A stretch of 64,000 nucleotides of DNA from Dyadobacter fanqingshengii (GCF_023822005.2 NZ_CP098806.1:4340001-4404000); one strand, 5' to 3'. Numbered from the stretch's first letter, positions 46,290-55,125 are shown. Program-made: numbers and translations. The notes: generated by a model not told the origin, from the letters alone.

Positions 46290-46577
46290 ATGAAAATCGA
46301 CAAAGAGTCTCTTAAAAAAATAGCCCACCTAGCCCGTTTGGAAATAAAACCAGGGGAAGAGGAAGGCATTCTTAAGAGCATGGATTCCGTATTAACGTGG
46401 ATGGAGCAGCTGAATGAGGTAAATACGGAAGGCGTGGAACCTCTGACTCATATCCTTAGCGAAGTGAACAACTGGCGGGAAGATGAAGGTGTAAATACCA
46501 TGAGCCGTGAAGAAGCGCTTGCAAATGCGCCCGCTAAAAATTCTTCTTATATAATGGTTCCCAAAGTAATTGAGTAA
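46290..46577 (+). CDS. gatC: Asp-tRNA(Asn)/Glu-tRNA(Gln) amidotransferase subunit C
   Basis: The 95-residue subunit wraps around GatA and stabilises the GatCAB complex, which amidates misacylated tRNA. Family marks are KKIAHLARLEIKPGEEE, MDSVLTWMEQLNEV and VEPLTHI, ending with the PAKNSSYIMVPKVIE tail. gatA and gatB are not adjacent. The gene faces the omega-amidase-like gene 25 bases away. Confidence 0.95.
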   Translation: MKIDKESLKKIAHLARLEIKPGEEEGILKSMDSVLTWMEQLNEVNTEGVEPLTHILSEVNNWREDEGVNTMSREEALANAPAKNSSYIMVPKVIE

Positions 46578-46602
46578 CGAATAGGACACTTTGTCCGTAG
46601 GG

Positions 46603-47400
46603 TCACCAATTTATCTGAAAGTCGTCGGCATCGGCCAATGCGGGAAATGCGCCGCGATAAGCACTAAGTTCGGCTTTGTTGAAAGTAACTATTTTCTCGG
46701 TTTCGGCACTCGCCAGCATACTCAGCGGCTCGCCCAAAAAGTCGAGCGCAACGGAATCTCCCTGGTAGGTAAGCCCGTTTGGGTCGGAGCCAATGCGGTT
46801 GACACCCACTGCAAAACTCTGATTTTCGATAGCCCGGGCTTTTAACAATGTATTCCAGGCATGTGCGCGCTTGGCAGGCCAGTTGGCTACATATATAAGA
46901 AGGTCGTAAGGATCAGATGCGAGATTCCGGCTCCAGACCGGAAAGCGAAGGTCATAGCAAACCAGCGGACAAATTTTCCAGCCTTTGTAGTCAATGACCA
47001 GCCTGGATTTCCCGGGCGTATAGGTAAGGTGTTCTTTCCCAAAGCTAAATAGATGCTTCTTATCATTAAATACATAGGAACCATCGGGATCGACACACAT
47101 TAACCGATTGTAATATCGGCCTTCTTCTCTAACCGCAAAACTTCCGATAATCAATGCTTTTGTCTGCGCAGCCATTTGCTTCATCCAGCGCGTGGTGGTG
47201 AAATTCATCGGCTCTGCCGCGGCGGTATTCATTGTAAATCCGGAATTGAACATTTCCGGAAGCACAATAATGTCGGCTGGACCCGAAAGTCCGGCTATTT
47301 TTTCTTCAAGCGTTGCGAGGTTAGCAGTTGTATCTTCCCAAAACAGGTCAGTTTGTATTAACGCGACCGACAATTTTTCCGTCTGCTGGGCTGCATGCAT
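46603..47400 (-). CDS. Carbon-nitrogen hydrolase (omega-amidase type)
   Basis: The 265-residue product is a nitrilase-superfamily enzyme. The Glu-Lys-Cys triad is visible: Glu in VLPEMFNSGF, Lys in DKKHLFSFG and Cys in VCYDLRFPVW. The spacing and the WSRNLASDPYDLLIYVANWP block match YafV/Nit2-type omega-amidases, which release ammonia from alpha-ketoglutaramate or similar amides. It is the third gene of a leftward unit ruvX-def-amidase. Confidence 0.92.
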   Translation of the reverse strand: MHAAQQTEKLSVALIQTDLFWEDTTANLATLEEKIAGLSGPADIIVLPEMFNSGFTMNTAAAEPMNFTTTRWMKQMAAQTKALIIGSFAVREEGRYYNRLMCVDPDGSYVFNDKKHLFSFGKEHLTYTPGKSRLVIDYKGWKICPLVCYDLRFPVWSRNLASDPYDLLIYVANWPAKRAHAWNTLLKARAIENQSFAVGVNRIGSDPNGLTYQGDSVALDFLGEPLSMLASAETEKIVTFNKAELSAYRGAFPALADADDFQINW

Positions 47401-47443
47401 GCTGAAAGCCTAATTTTGAATGACTGAATGAGTGAATAATTAC

Positions 47444-48028
47444 TTATCTCCGTCCCGGAAAGCGCATGCGGTAATCTGAATCTACATTGCCTTTTGTGAT
47501 ATCAGCCAGTTTCTTTTTGATCAACTGTTTTTTTAATGTTGGCAAATAATCCACAAAAAGTTTCCCTAACAAATGGTCATATTCATGCTGAATGATCCTG
47601 GCGGCCATTCCTGTATATTCTTCTGTGTATTCATTCCAATCCGTATCACGGTAACGGATCTTAACGCGTTCTGGCCGGTAAACATCTCCGCGGATGCCCG
47701 GAATGCTCAGACAACCTTCTTCAAATGCCCATTCCTTCCCATCCTCTTCTAAAATTTCGGGATTAATGAATGTTTTCTTGAAATCAACCAATGAAAGATC
47801 CGGCTCGTCATCATCATCGTCATCTTTTTCACTGAACGGCGTTGCGTCAACTACGAAAACCCTAATATTCATGCCAATTTGCGGCGCTGCCAACCCTACC
47901 CCATTTGCACCATGCATGGTTTCAAACATATCTTCTGAAAGCTTTTTCAGATCAAGCTGGTCTTTTTCAATGAATTGGGTTGGTTTCCTAAGAATCGGAT
48001 CTCCGTATGCTACGATGGGATAAATCAT
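47444..48028 (-). CDS. def: Peptide deformylase
   Basis: The 194-residue metalloenzyme removes the formyl group from new proteins. The three motifs are GVGLAAPQIG, EEGCLSIPG and QHEYDHLLG, the last with the metal histidines and catalytic Glu. Between the first two is an acidic insertion (SEKDDDDDDEPDLS), not part of the core fold. It lies 50 bases after ruvX and 43 before the amidase gene. Confidence 0.97.
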   Translation of the reverse strand: MIYPIVAYGDPILRKPTQFIEKDQLDLKKLSEDMFETMHGANGVGLAAPQIGMNIRVFVVDATPFSEKDDDDDDEPDLSLVDFKKTFINPEILEEDGKEWAFEEGCLSIPGIRGDVYRPERVKIRYRDTDWNEYTEEYTGMAARIIQHEYDHLLGKLFVDYLPTLKKQLIKKKLADITKGNVDSDYRMRFPGRR

Positions 48029-48078
48029 TGTAATGCGACTTTATTCGTTTTAATATAATGTAACTTTTATATGCCTGC

Positions 48079-48492
48079 TTATCTTCTGCTCTCCATATAA
48101 GACTGGAGAATGATCGTGGCGCTTATTTTATCAATGTTGCCCTTATCACGCCTATCGCTCTTTTTAGATCCTGAGGCGATCATGGATTGCAATGCCATCG
48201 ATGACGTGAATCTTTCATCATGCGTGTGCACAGGAATTTCCGGAAATGTTTTTTTCAAAACCTTGATAAAGGCGGTTACTCTTGCCGCATTTTCACTTTC
48301 AGTGTTATCAAGCCTTTTGGGCATTCCAACTATAAATGCTTCGATCGGCTCACTGACTGCGTATTTTTTCAAAAACTCCGTAAGATCATGCGTCCTGACC
48401 GTATCAAGGGCAGTTGCAATGATCTGTAAAGGATCTGTGACAGCAATACCGGTGCGTTTGGCACCATAATCAATCGCCAAAAGACGCGGCAT
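48079..48492 (-). CDS. ruvX: Holliday junction resolvase-like protein YqgF
   Basis: The 137-residue product has the RNase H-like fold of the YqgF family: [18 protein letters not shown] with the first metal Asp, [11 protein letters not shown], and [13 protein letters not shown] with [14 protein letters not shown] at the end. In E. coli the protein matures the 16S rRNA 5' end; a resolvase role has been proposed for homologues. It starts a leftward unit with def and the amidase gene and has a TATCTTTG box 26 bases upstream. Confidence 0.95.
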   Translation of the reverse strand: MPRLLAIDYGAKRTGIAVTDPLQIIATALDTVRTHDLTEFLKKYAVSEPIEAFIVGMPKRLDNTESENAARVTAFIKVLKKTFPEIPVHTHDERFTSSMALQSMIASGSKKSDRRDKGNIDKISATIILQSYMESRR

Positions 48493-48518
48493 TTATCTTA
48501 AAGAATGTTAATTGCTTG

Positions 48519-48526
48519 CAAAGATA
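48519..48526 (-). promoter_or_regulatory. -7 box for ruvX-def
   Basis: The minus-strand TATCTTTG is an exact TAnnTTTG match, 26 bases upstream of the ruvX ATG. Confidence 0.55.
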
Positions 48527-48599
48527 AGACCTTTCAATTAGCTTTTCCTGATTGTGCGACCCGATCGTAGATTTTGATCCGCGCATCACAGAATCCGAT

Positions 48600-48607
48600 T
48601 ATCTTTG
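48600..48607 (+). promoter_or_regulatory. Promoter of recJ, next to the start codon
   Basis: The -7 box TATCTTTG ends at 48607, and a TTTG at 48573-48576 lies 23 bases upstream as a -33 element. The ATG of recJ is at 48612, so transcription should begin at or just after it. Confidence 0.6.
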
Positions 48608-48611
48608 TTTT

Positions 48612-50324
48612 ATGATTGAAAAGCGCTGGATACACAACCCTGAATTTACCTCTGAACAAACACACATTGTCCTGGAACTGGCTGAATCGTTAAAAGTAAG
48701 CCCGTCGCTGGCTACGCTTCTGGTGCAGCGTGGAATCCTTGATTTTGAACAATCCCGAACATTTTTCCGTCCCGATCTTTCGCATTTGCATGACCCGTTT
48801 TTAATGCAGGATATGTATGCGGCTGTTACCAGGTTGAATGATGCCATCAGAAATGGTGAGAAAATATTGATCTATGGAGATTACGATGTGGACGGCACCA
48901 CTTCCGTCGCATTGTTTTACGGTTTTTTGAGAAAAATTTACCCAAATCTCGATTATTACATTCCCGACCGCTACGAAGAGGGTTACGGCGTTTCCTGGCA
49001 AAGCATTGATTGGGCCCATGAAAACGGCTTTTCACTCATTGTAACATTGGATTGCGGAGTTAAATCGGTCGACAAGGTTATTGCTGCCAAGGAAAGGGGC
49101 ATTGATTTTATCATCTGTGATCACCACCGTCCCGGTTCCGAATTACCGCCTGCCATTGCAGTGCTCGACCCCAAAAGGGACGATTGCGCATATCCTTATA
49201 AAGAGCTCACAGGTTGCGGCGTTGGGTTCAAATTGCTGCAAGCCTTTTGTATAGACAATGAAATAGATCCGGCGGGCTTGTTCGATCATTTGGATCTGCT
49301 GGTGATCAGCATTGCTTCGGACATTGTGCCTATTACGGGCGAAAACCGGATTTTGGCATATTATGGTTTGCAAAGATTAAATGCTGCGCCAAGATGCGGC
49401 GTTAAAGCGCTGATCCAGATTGCCGGACTGAATGGAGTCCTGGACATTACGAATGTTGTTTTCGGACTAGGGCCAAGAATCAATGCGGCTGGCCGGATTA
49501 AGCATGCAAAAGAGGCGGTCAGGCTTTTGCTATGCGAAGAGCATGAAGAAGCAGCCGATTTTGCTCAGGAAATTAATAAACACAACAGCGAGCGCAGGAC
49601 TTTCGATACAAGCATTACGGAACAAGCGCTTTTCATGATCGAAAACGACGACTGGTTTGCGACTGCAAAAAGTACAGTATTATATAAGGAAGACTGGCAC
49701 AAAGGCGTGATCGGAATTGTGGCGAGCCGGTGCATTGAAAAATACCACCGCCCTACCATTATATTAACGCAGTCACACGGAAAAGCCGCCGGATCGGCGC
49801 GGTCGGTTCCGGGTTTCGATGTGTATGAGGCCATTGAGGAATGTGCGGATCTTTTGGAACAATATGGAGGCCATACTTTCGCAGCCGGACTTACATTGCC
49901 TTTGGATAATGTGGAAGCATTCAAAACGCGTTTCAATGACATTGTAAGCAGCCGCATCCTGCCGGATCAGCTGATCCCGATGATCAACATTGATATGCTG
50001 CTGGAACTGGATGTGATTACGCCGAAATTTTATAACATTCTTCGTCAAATGGGCCCTTTTGGTCCCGGAAACATGACGCCGATCTTCGAATCCCGCAATG
50101 TTTCACTCGCGGGACGGCCTACGATCATGAAGGAGAAGCATCTGAAATTTGATGTGAAGCAAAACAATTCGGGAATATTTACGGCCATCGGGTTTGGTAT
50201 GGCGCACTTTTATCCTGATCTGGTCAACGGAAGGCCGTTCTCGATTGCCTACTGCCTCGAAGAAAATAACTTTCGCGATAAAAAAACGTTACAACTGTCT
50301 TTGAAAGACATTAAACTGCTGTGA
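48612..50324 (+). CDS. recJ: Single-strand-specific 5'-3' exonuclease RecJ
   Basis: The 570-residue nuclease trims 5' ends in RecF-type recombination and repair. The DHH motifs are present: [26 protein letters not shown] and [16 protein letters not shown], followed by the DHHA1 part with [11 protein letters not shown] and the OB-like end. I chose the ATG at 48612 because it gives [10 protein letters not shown] as in other Bacteroidota RecJ and because the frame upstream to a TTG at 48552 runs through the promoter. lptB follows 40 bases later. Confidence 0.95.
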   Translation: MIEKRWIHNPEFTSEQTHIVLELAESLKVSPSLATLLVQRGILDFEQSRTFFRPDLSHLHDPFLMQDMYAAVTRLNDAIRNGEKILIYGDYDVDGTTSVALFYGFLRKIYPNLDYYIPDRYEEGYGVSWQSIDWAHENGFSLIVTLDCGVKSVDKVIAAKERGIDFIICDHHRPGSELPPAIAVLDPKRDDCAYPYKELTGCGVGFKLLQAFCIDNEIDPAGLFDHLDLLVISIASDIVPITGENRILAYYGLQRLNAAPRCGVKALIQIAGLNGVLDITNVVFGLGPRINAAGRIKHAKEAVRLLLCEEHEEAADFAQEINKHNSERRTFDTSITEQALFMIENDDWFATAKSTVLYKEDWHKGVIGIVASRCIEKYHRPTIILTQSHGKAAGSARSVPGFDVYEAIEECADLLEQYGGHTFAAGLTLPLDNVEAFKTRFNDIVSSRILPDQLIPMINIDMLLELDVITPKFYNILRQMGPFGPGNMTPIFESRNVSLAGRPTIMKEKHLKFDVKQNNSGIFTAIGFGMAHFYPDLVNGRPFSIAYCLEENNFRDKKTLQLSLKDIKLL

Positions 50325-50364
50325 GCGGATTTTCCACTCAGCAATTGAAATAGAAATAAAAACG

Positions 50365-51096
50365 ATGATATTAAGAACCGAAAACCTTGTAAAAAAATAC
50401 GGGGTTCGTCTTGTCAACAACAATGTAAGCTATCAGGTTGAACAAGGGGAAATTGTAGGTTTGCTTGGTCCGAACGGTGCCGGTAAAACCACCTCCTTTT
50501 ACATGGCCGTAGGATTGGTGAAACCCAATAGCGGAAAAGTTTTTCTGGACGATAAGGACATTACAAGCCTTCCCATGTACAAGCGTGCCCGCCTGGGCCT
50601 GGGCTATCTAGCGCAGGAAGCGTCGGTTTTCCGGTCGTTAACGGTGGAGGAAAATATTCGCGCAGTGCTGGAAATGACCGATATGTCCCGCACGGACCAG
50701 AAACAGAAAGTGGAAGAGCTTCTCGAAGAATTTCACCTGACACACGTTCGTAAGAGCAAGGGAATGGTGCTTTCAGGAGGTGAACGGCGGAGAACTGAAA
50801 TTGCAAGATCACTGGCTGTCGATCCGAAATTCATCCTGCTTGATGAACCTTTTGCAGGCGTTGACCCGATTGCGGTGGAGGACATTCAAAGCATTGTTGC
50901 CAAATTGAAACACAAAAACATTGGCATCCTCATCACCGATCACAATGTAAATGAGACACTTTCCATCACGGACCGGGCTTATTTATTATTTGAAGGAAAG
51001 ATTTTGAAACAAGGAAGCGCGGAGGAATTGGCAGAGGACGAAGTAGTAAGACGCGTTTATTTGGGTCAAAACTTTGAATTAAAACGTAAAATATAA
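50365..51096 (+). CDS. lptB: LPS export ABC transporter ATP-binding protein
   Basis: The 243-residue ATPase powers movement of lipopolysaccharide out of the inner membrane with LptF, LptG and LptC. Walker A is GPNGAGKTT, the signature is [13 protein letters not shown], Walker [14 protein letters not shown], and the switch His is in ITDHNVNE. The high match of [20 protein letters not shown] to LptB separates it from general ABC ATPases. It is probably read from the recJ promoter. Confidence 0.96.
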   Translation: MILRTENLVKKYGVRLVNNNVSYQVEQGEIVGLLGPNGAGKTTSFYMAVGLVKPNSGKVFLDDKDITSLPMYKRARLGLGYLAQEASVFRSLTVEENIRAVLEMTDMSRTDQKQKVEELLEEFHLTHVRKSKGMVLSGGERRRTEIARSLAVDPKFILLDEPFAGVDPIAVEDIQSIVAKLKHKNIGILITDHNVNETLSITDRAYLLFEGKILKQGSAEELAEDEVVRRVYLGQNFELKRKI

Positions 51097-51114
51097 CTGC
51101 TTAGACATAGAAAA

Positions 51115-51136
51115 GGGAACGCTTCGCGGCATTCCC
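51115..51136 (+). terminator. Probable terminator after lptB
   Basis: A hairpin GGGAA-GC / GC-TTCCC with one mismatch and a TCGC-type loop lies 18 bases after the lptB stop and is followed by TCTCTT. The T run is imperfect. Confidence 0.5.
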
Positions 51137-51190
51137 TCTCTTACAATTATTCACCATGAACTGTTGGGCTCTTTTCAGATCCCGCAGTTA

Positions 51191-51346
51191 TTATTTTTTA
51201 GGGCACTTTTTACAGTGTTTACCTTTCTTTTTATATTTCTCACAGCACTTTTTGAATACACATTCTGTATTCTCGCTGAATGATTTCATCCATGTTACTT
51301 CTCCAACTGCACAGTCCGCAGGATCATTCAATGTAAAAGCGCTCAT
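51191..51346 (-). CDS. 51-residue Cys/Lys-rich protein
   Basis: A frame of 51 codons starts at the ATG 51346 and stops at 51191. The product has a neutral N-terminal half (MSAFTLNDPADCAVGEVTW) and a C-terminal half with six Cys after residue 28 and many Lys (VFKKCCEKYKKKGKHCKKC). Seven Cys in 51 residues suggest metal binding. There is no signal peptide. A complete Bacteroidota promoter precedes it: -7 TACATTTG at 51370-51377 and -33 TTTG at 51397-51400, spaced 19 bases, 23 bases before the ATG. It resembles short cysteine-lysine proteins I associate with Cytophagales, but I know no function. Confidence 0.75.
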   Translation of the reverse strand: MSAFTLNDPADCAVGEVTWMKSFSENTECVFKKCCEKYKKKGKHCKKCPKK

Positions 51347-51369
51347 TCTTTATATGCTGTTATATACAA

Positions 51370-51400
51370 CAAATGTAATTGCTATTTAGAATCATTCAAA
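51370..51400 (-). promoter_or_regulatory. Full -33/-7 promoter of the 51-residue gene
   Basis: On the minus strand TTTG (51397-51400), a 19-base spacer and TACATTTG (51370-51377) match the Bacteroidota sigma-ABfr consensus at both boxes. It is the best promoter in the window. Confidence 0.7.
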
Positions 51401-51453
51401 CAAATGATAAAAATTATTTTGAACTGATCTAAATTATAGCTTTTCAGAATGTG

Positions 51454-52185
51454 CTATTGGATCTTTTCCCAAATCTCGTGAACCGGTTTCCCATCACTGC
51501 TTTTGCCGCTGTGATCCCAGCGCCCGTTTTCAAGTTTATGGTCAAATTTCAGTGAAGAGCCAACGCGGTTGTTGTTTTTAGAGAAGAATTGAATGTTCTC
51601 CGTGTATTTCCCATCCTTAACTGTGTAAGTGCCGCCGCCGGTTGCGTAAAACCCTTTAACAGCCGGATCGATGGCAAACCATTGGAAACGGGTAGCAGAC
51701 AGTAATTTCAATGTTTTCCGTGTTCCTTCCTGATGAATTTTTACCAATGTTCCCTGGTCGTCCGCTTTTTCTGTAATGTGCCACGCACCGGCCATAGGCG
51801 CTGAGGTTGCTTTATCTACGCGCATCCAAACCATTGCTTCCTCGTATTTTAAAGTCAAAATATCATCTTTTACCGTCACTGTAAAAACAATGGGAATGCC
51901 GATTTTTAATGAATCCGCAGAATTAAATTCCGGTGTGTAAGTCATCTGATCGCCATTCATGGTAAAAGGGCCACCCTCGGCTCTCTCAAAATATTTATTG
52001 CCAATACTATAGGAAGCAATGGCCATATAATTATCAGCAACAATTAGAGTTGATGCGCTGCCCGTTGGCTCCTGGGACTTCCATGCGCCTTTCGGAACCT
52101 GCGGCTGGCGTTCCTGCGGCAGGCGTTCCTGGGCAAATCCGATTATGGAGGCTAAAACAAGTGTGGCTGTCAGTAAATGTTTCAT
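51454..52185 (-). CDS. Secreted beta-rich protein of unknown function
   Basis: The 243-residue product has a signal peptide (MKHLLTATLVLASIIGFAQ) and a mature part with two similar halves rich in beta strands: one around GAWKSQEPTGSAST and another around GAWHITEKADDQGT, each followed by strands ending in Trp. This suggests two lipocalin-like barrels. I chose the ATG at 52185 because the -7 box at 52222 would place the transcript start downstream of the longer frame's start at 52224. Right after the signal peptide the codons for ERLPQ and ERQPQ are a near-perfect 15-base repeat. Confidence 0.75.
   Translation of the reverse strand: MKHLLTATLVLASIIGFAQERLPQERQPQVPKGAWKSQEPTGSASTLIVADNYMAIASYSIGNKYFERAEGGPFTMNGDQMTYTPEFNSADSLKIGIPIVFTVTVKDDILTLKYEEAMVWMRVDKATSAPMAGAWHITEKADDQGTLVKIHQEGTRKTLKLLSATRFQWFAIDPAVKGFYATGGGTYTVKDGKYTENIQFFSKNNNRVGSSLKFDHKLENGRWDHSGKSSDGKPVHEIWEKIQ
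52099..52128 (-). repeat. Two-copy 15-bp tandem repeat in a coding region
   Basis: Two adjacent 15-base units (52099-52113, 52114-52128) differ at one base and encode the ERLPQ-ERQPQ pair at the mature N-terminus of the secreted protein. Confidence 0.75.
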
Positions 52186-52221
52186 TGGATGTTCGATTTT
52201 TGATTTAACAATATACGTTAT

Positions 52222-52229
52222 CAAAATTA
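52222..52229 (-). promoter_or_regulatory. -7 box for the secreted protein gene
   Basis: The minus-strand TAATTTTG matches TAnnTTTG, 36 bases upstream of the ATG at 52185. Confidence 0.5.
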
Positions 52230-52254
52230 TGCCACTCTTTCCGGCCTCGCGGCT

Positions 52255-52950
52255 CTATTTCAAAACCTCTCGTAAAACCTCGAGGGATTTGATCTCGCCC
52301 AATGCCTCCATATGTATTTTATAAAAAAAGAGAAGTTTTTCTAAAATCGATATCCTGCGCTTCCGGTCCAGAACCACATTTAAACCGTAATTCCCTGTCA
52401 GCAGCTGCATTGTCGCATTTTTTTCAACAGGATCGGGCATGTGTGGAAAATGTTGGTTTTTTAATTCGCTTTCCAAATCTTCTACAGTCTCTATGCCAAA
52501 ACCTAAAAAAGAAGCGAGCTGGACCAGAAAGTGGATATGAAAATTCTCAAAAGCACTTTCCGCTTCGTCCAGATACACCACGGATTCCTCTATAAATTGA
52601 AAAAGCAAAGGATTGCTCTCTTCTTCTTTCAAGGTTTTTCCGAGCATTTCCGTTACAAAAAGTGCCAGACTTGATTTAACAACGTCATAAGGCAGACTTT
52701 GGAACGGCTGGTAACATTTCATTTCCGAGATCCGATGCATTGTATCTTCCTTATTTTTATGGTAAACGACCATATCAAGCAAGGTCAGCGGCTGAAACAA
52801 TGCGATTCTGTTGTTCCGCGATTTGCTGCTTCTAACGCCATTTACTATATATGTCTGAATGCCAAAGGCTTCGGTATAAATCTTGGCGATGATCGAAGAT
52901 TCGCGGTAACGGATATAACTCAAAGCGATACCTCGCGTTTTATGTAACAT
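52255..52950 (-). CDS. recO: DNA repair protein RecO
   Basis: The 231-residue product helps load RecA on SSB-coated DNA. It begins with the RecO OB domain (TRGIALSYIRYRESSIIAKIYTE) and continues as a helical domain with KSSLALFVTEMLGKTLKEEE. The zinc-binding cysteines of some RecO proteins are absent, as usual in Bacteroidota. Its upstream -7 box TATTTTTG lies at 52973-52980. Confidence 0.93.
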   Translation of the reverse strand: MLHKTRGIALSYIRYRESSIIAKIYTEAFGIQTYIVNGVRSSKSRNNRIALFQPLTLLDMVVYHKNKEDTMHRISEMKCYQPFQSLPYDVVKSSLALFVTEMLGKTLKEEESNPLLFQFIEESVVYLDEAESAFENFHIHFLVQLASFLGFGIETVEDLESELKNQHFPHMPDPVEKNATMQLLTGNYGLNVVLDRKRRISILEKLLFFYKIHMEALGEIKSLEVLREVLK

Positions 52951-52972
52951 ATATATTAGCTGGCCTTTTGGT

Positions 52973-52980
52973 CAAAAATA
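52973..52980 (-). promoter_or_regulatory. -7 box for recO
   Basis: The minus-strand TATTTTTG matches TAnnTTTG, 22 bases upstream of the recO ATG. Confidence 0.5.
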
Positions 52981-53064
52981 GCTATCTTTCCATTAAAGAA
53001 TTGCACACAAAAAACGGCTTGTAAAAAACGGAAAAATTTGAAGTTTTTTAAGCCAAAGGATTTG

Positions 53065-53072
53065 TACCTTTG
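53065..53072 (+). promoter_or_regulatory. -7 box for the PurF-like gene
   Basis: TACCTTTG is an exact TAnnTTTG match, 105 bases before the ATG at 53178. A TTTG at 53037-53040 lies 24 bases upstream, slightly beyond the usual spacing. Confidence 0.55.
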
Positions 53073-53177
53073 CGACGCATAACGAACTATTTTAGAACAT
53101 TAATTCGTTAAGTTATTATTCAGGGAATACGATTTGCAAACAGCAAATAATAATATTTCTAACGCATAACTCTTCAT

Positions 53178-55070
53178 ATGAGCGACGCCATTAAGCATGA
53201 GTGCGGCATAGCACTTATCCGTCTTAGAAAGCCTTATCAATACTACATCGACAAGTACGAGACACCGTTATACGCAGTCCACAAGCTTTCGGTAATGATG
53301 GAAAAACAGGTAAACCGGGGACAAGATGGAGCCGGAGTTGCCAATATCAAGATAGATGTCCCACCTGGGAAACGATACATCAGCCGATACAGATCCGTAG
53401 AACCTCAGCCACTTACGGATATTTTTTCCAAAATTCATAAGAAATTTCGCAAGGGTTTAAAGAACCACAGAGAGCATACCAACGATGCGAAATGGTTGCA
53501 GGAAAACCTGGCTTTTACAGGCGAGGTTTGGCTGGGTCACTTGCGATACGGAACACACGGTTCCAATGAAGTTGAAAACTGTCATCCCATGCTGCGCCAG
53601 AGCAACTGGAGAAGCCGCAATCTGGTTATGGCTGGGAATTTCAACATGACCAATGTAGATGAGCTTTTTGGAAAACTGGTATCACTGGGACAGCATCCGA
53701 AAGAAAAAGTGGATACAGTAACTGTGATGGAGAAAATAGGACATTTCCTGGATGAAGAAAACCAGAGAGTGTTTGAGCGCTTCAAAGGAATTTATGAAAA
53801 TCCGACGCTTTCCAATGTGATAGAGGAGAATATCGACCTGCCGCGCTTGCTTTACAGGTCGTGCCGGGACTTCGATGGGGGTTATGCCATGTGCGGACTA
53901 ACAGGTTATGGCGCGTCATTTGTGATCCGCGATCCTGCCGGAATTCGTCCAGCATTTTATTATGCCGATGACGAAGTTGTGGTTGTGGCATCCGAAAAAC
54001 AGGCGATTAAGGCTGCTTTTAATGTAGATTATAATCAGATTCAGGAAATTACGCCAGGTTCAGCATTAATTGTTGATAAAAATGGCGAATACAATGAGTT
54101 CCCGATCTTGCCGCAGCTTGAAAAACGCTCTTGCAGCTTCGAAAGGATCTATTTCTCACGCGGAACCGATCCGGACATTTACAATGAACGCAAGCAATTA
54201 GGCAAGCTTTTAATTCCTCAAATTCTTAAAGAGGTCAATTACGATCTTGAAAATACAATCTTCTCTTACATTCCAAATACTGCTGAAACGGCGTTTTTGG
54301 GCATGATTGAAGGTTTGGAAGAATATCTGGCTAAAAAACGCAAGCAAGCAATCATGGAAGGCATTCTTTTCGAAGCCGACCTTGAAAAAGTGCTTTCATT
54401 CAGGCCGAGAATTGAAAAACTGGTTACCAAAGACGTAAAATCACGGACATTTATTACAGCCGATGCTTTGCGCGATGATATGGTTTCCAGCGTTTACGAT
54501 ACCACTTTCGAGGTTGTGCGTAAGAATGTGGATACGGTTGTGATTATTGACGACTCCATTGTACGCGGAACGACGCTTGAAAAGAGCATTCTGACTATGC
54601 TGGACCGATTAAGTCCCAAGAAAATCGTTGTGGCATCGTCCGCTCCGCAGATCCGTTTCCCGGATTGCTATGGCATTGATATGTCAAAAATGAAGGACTT
54701 TGTTGCTTTCCGGGCTGTGCTTAAATTGTTAGAAGAACGCGATCTGGAATATTTGTTGGAAGACACTTATATGCATAGTGTAACGTCCATTGCAACCAAA
54801 AATCCATATCATACCAATTACGTGAAAGCATTGTATGAGCCTTTTACGGATCAGGAAATTTCCGATAAAATCGCTGAAATTATTCGTCCGAAGGATTTGA
54901 ATGCAGAGCTTTCGGTTGTGTTCCAGACAGTTGATAATTTACACAAGGCATGTCCGCAGCATTTGGGAGACTGGTATTTTACCGGAAACTATCCAACATT
55001 AGGAGGAAATAAAGTGGTTAACAGAGCATTCGCCAATTCGCACGAAGGAAAATTGGAAAGAGCTTATTAA
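53178..55070 (+). CDS. Long PurF-like amidophosphoribosyltransferase
   Basis: The 630-residue product has a class II glutamine amidotransferase domain, with the likely nucleophile Cys9 in HECGIALI, and a phosphoribosyltransferase domain with the PRPP loop VVIIDDSIVRGTT at about residues 454-466. Glutaminase marks (GHLRYGTHGSNEVENCHPML and GNFNMTNVDELF) are present. PurF makes phosphoribosylamine, the first step of purine synthesis. This protein is about 150 residues longer than normal PurF, with extra segments at residues 50-100 and 370-410 and a C-terminal extension, and lacks a Cys at position 2. Similar long paralogues exist in Bacteroidota; whether it is the main PurF is not shown here. 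Confidence 0.85.
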   Translation: MSDAIKHECGIALIRLRKPYQYYIDKYETPLYAVHKLSVMMEKQVNRGQDGAGVANIKIDVPPGKRYISRYRSVEPQPLTDIFSKIHKKFRKGLKNHREHTNDAKWLQENLAFTGEVWLGHLRYGTHGSNEVENCHPMLRQSNWRSRNLVMAGNFNMTNVDELFGKLVSLGQHPKEKVDTVTVMEKIGHFLDEENQRVFERFKGIYENPTLSNVIEENIDLPRLLYRSCRDFDGGYAMCGLTGYGASFVIRDPAGIRPAFYYADDEVVVVASEKQAIKAAFNVDYNQIQEITPGSALIVDKNGEYNEFPILPQLEKRSCSFERIYFSRGTDPDIYNERKQLGKLLIPQILKEVNYDLENTIFSYIPNTAETAFLGMIEGLEEYLAKKRKQAIMEGILFEADLEKVLSFRPRIEKLVTKDVKSRTFITADALRDDMVSSVYDTTFEVVRKNVDTVVIIDDSIVRGTTLEKSILTMLDRLSPKKIVVASSAPQIRFPDCYGIDMSKMKDFVAFRAVLKLLEERDLEYLLEDTYMHSVTSIATKNPYHTNYVKALYEPFTDQEISDKIAEIIRPKDLNAELSVVFQTVDNLHKACPQHLGDWYFTGNYPTLGGNKVVNRAFANSHEGKLERAY

Positions 55071-55091
55071 TCCAAAATCATATAATAGGAC

Positions 55092-55125
55092 GAGCCGTTG
55101 CACATTTGCGACGGCTCTTTTTTTT
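55092..55125 (+). terminator. Intrinsic terminator
   Basis: An 11-base stem starting GAGCCGT and ending ACGGCTC with a six-base loop is followed by eight T. Confidence 0.9.

Noticed and set aside
46083..46328. 81-codon minus-strand frame upstream of and into gatC
   Set aside because: It overlaps the gatC start, has mixed basic/aromatic composition without domain pattern, and covers the gatC promoter.
46581..46600. Small hairpin GGACA / TGTCC after gatC
   Set aside because: The stem is only five bases with no T run, so terminator function is not supported.
48552..48611. TTG-initiated extension of RecJ
   Set aside because: It would be read through the -7 box, and homologous RecJ proteins begin near MxEKRW.
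51156..51389. Hydrophobic 77-codon plus-strand frame opposite the 51-residue gene
   Set aside because: It is the shadow of the Cys/Lys-rich frame (Lys codons read as Phe/Leu on the other strand), and the opposite strand has the complete promoter.
52186..52224. Longer start for the secreted protein ending at 51454
   Set aside because: It lies upstream of the likely transcript start and would bury the signal peptide 13 residues inside.
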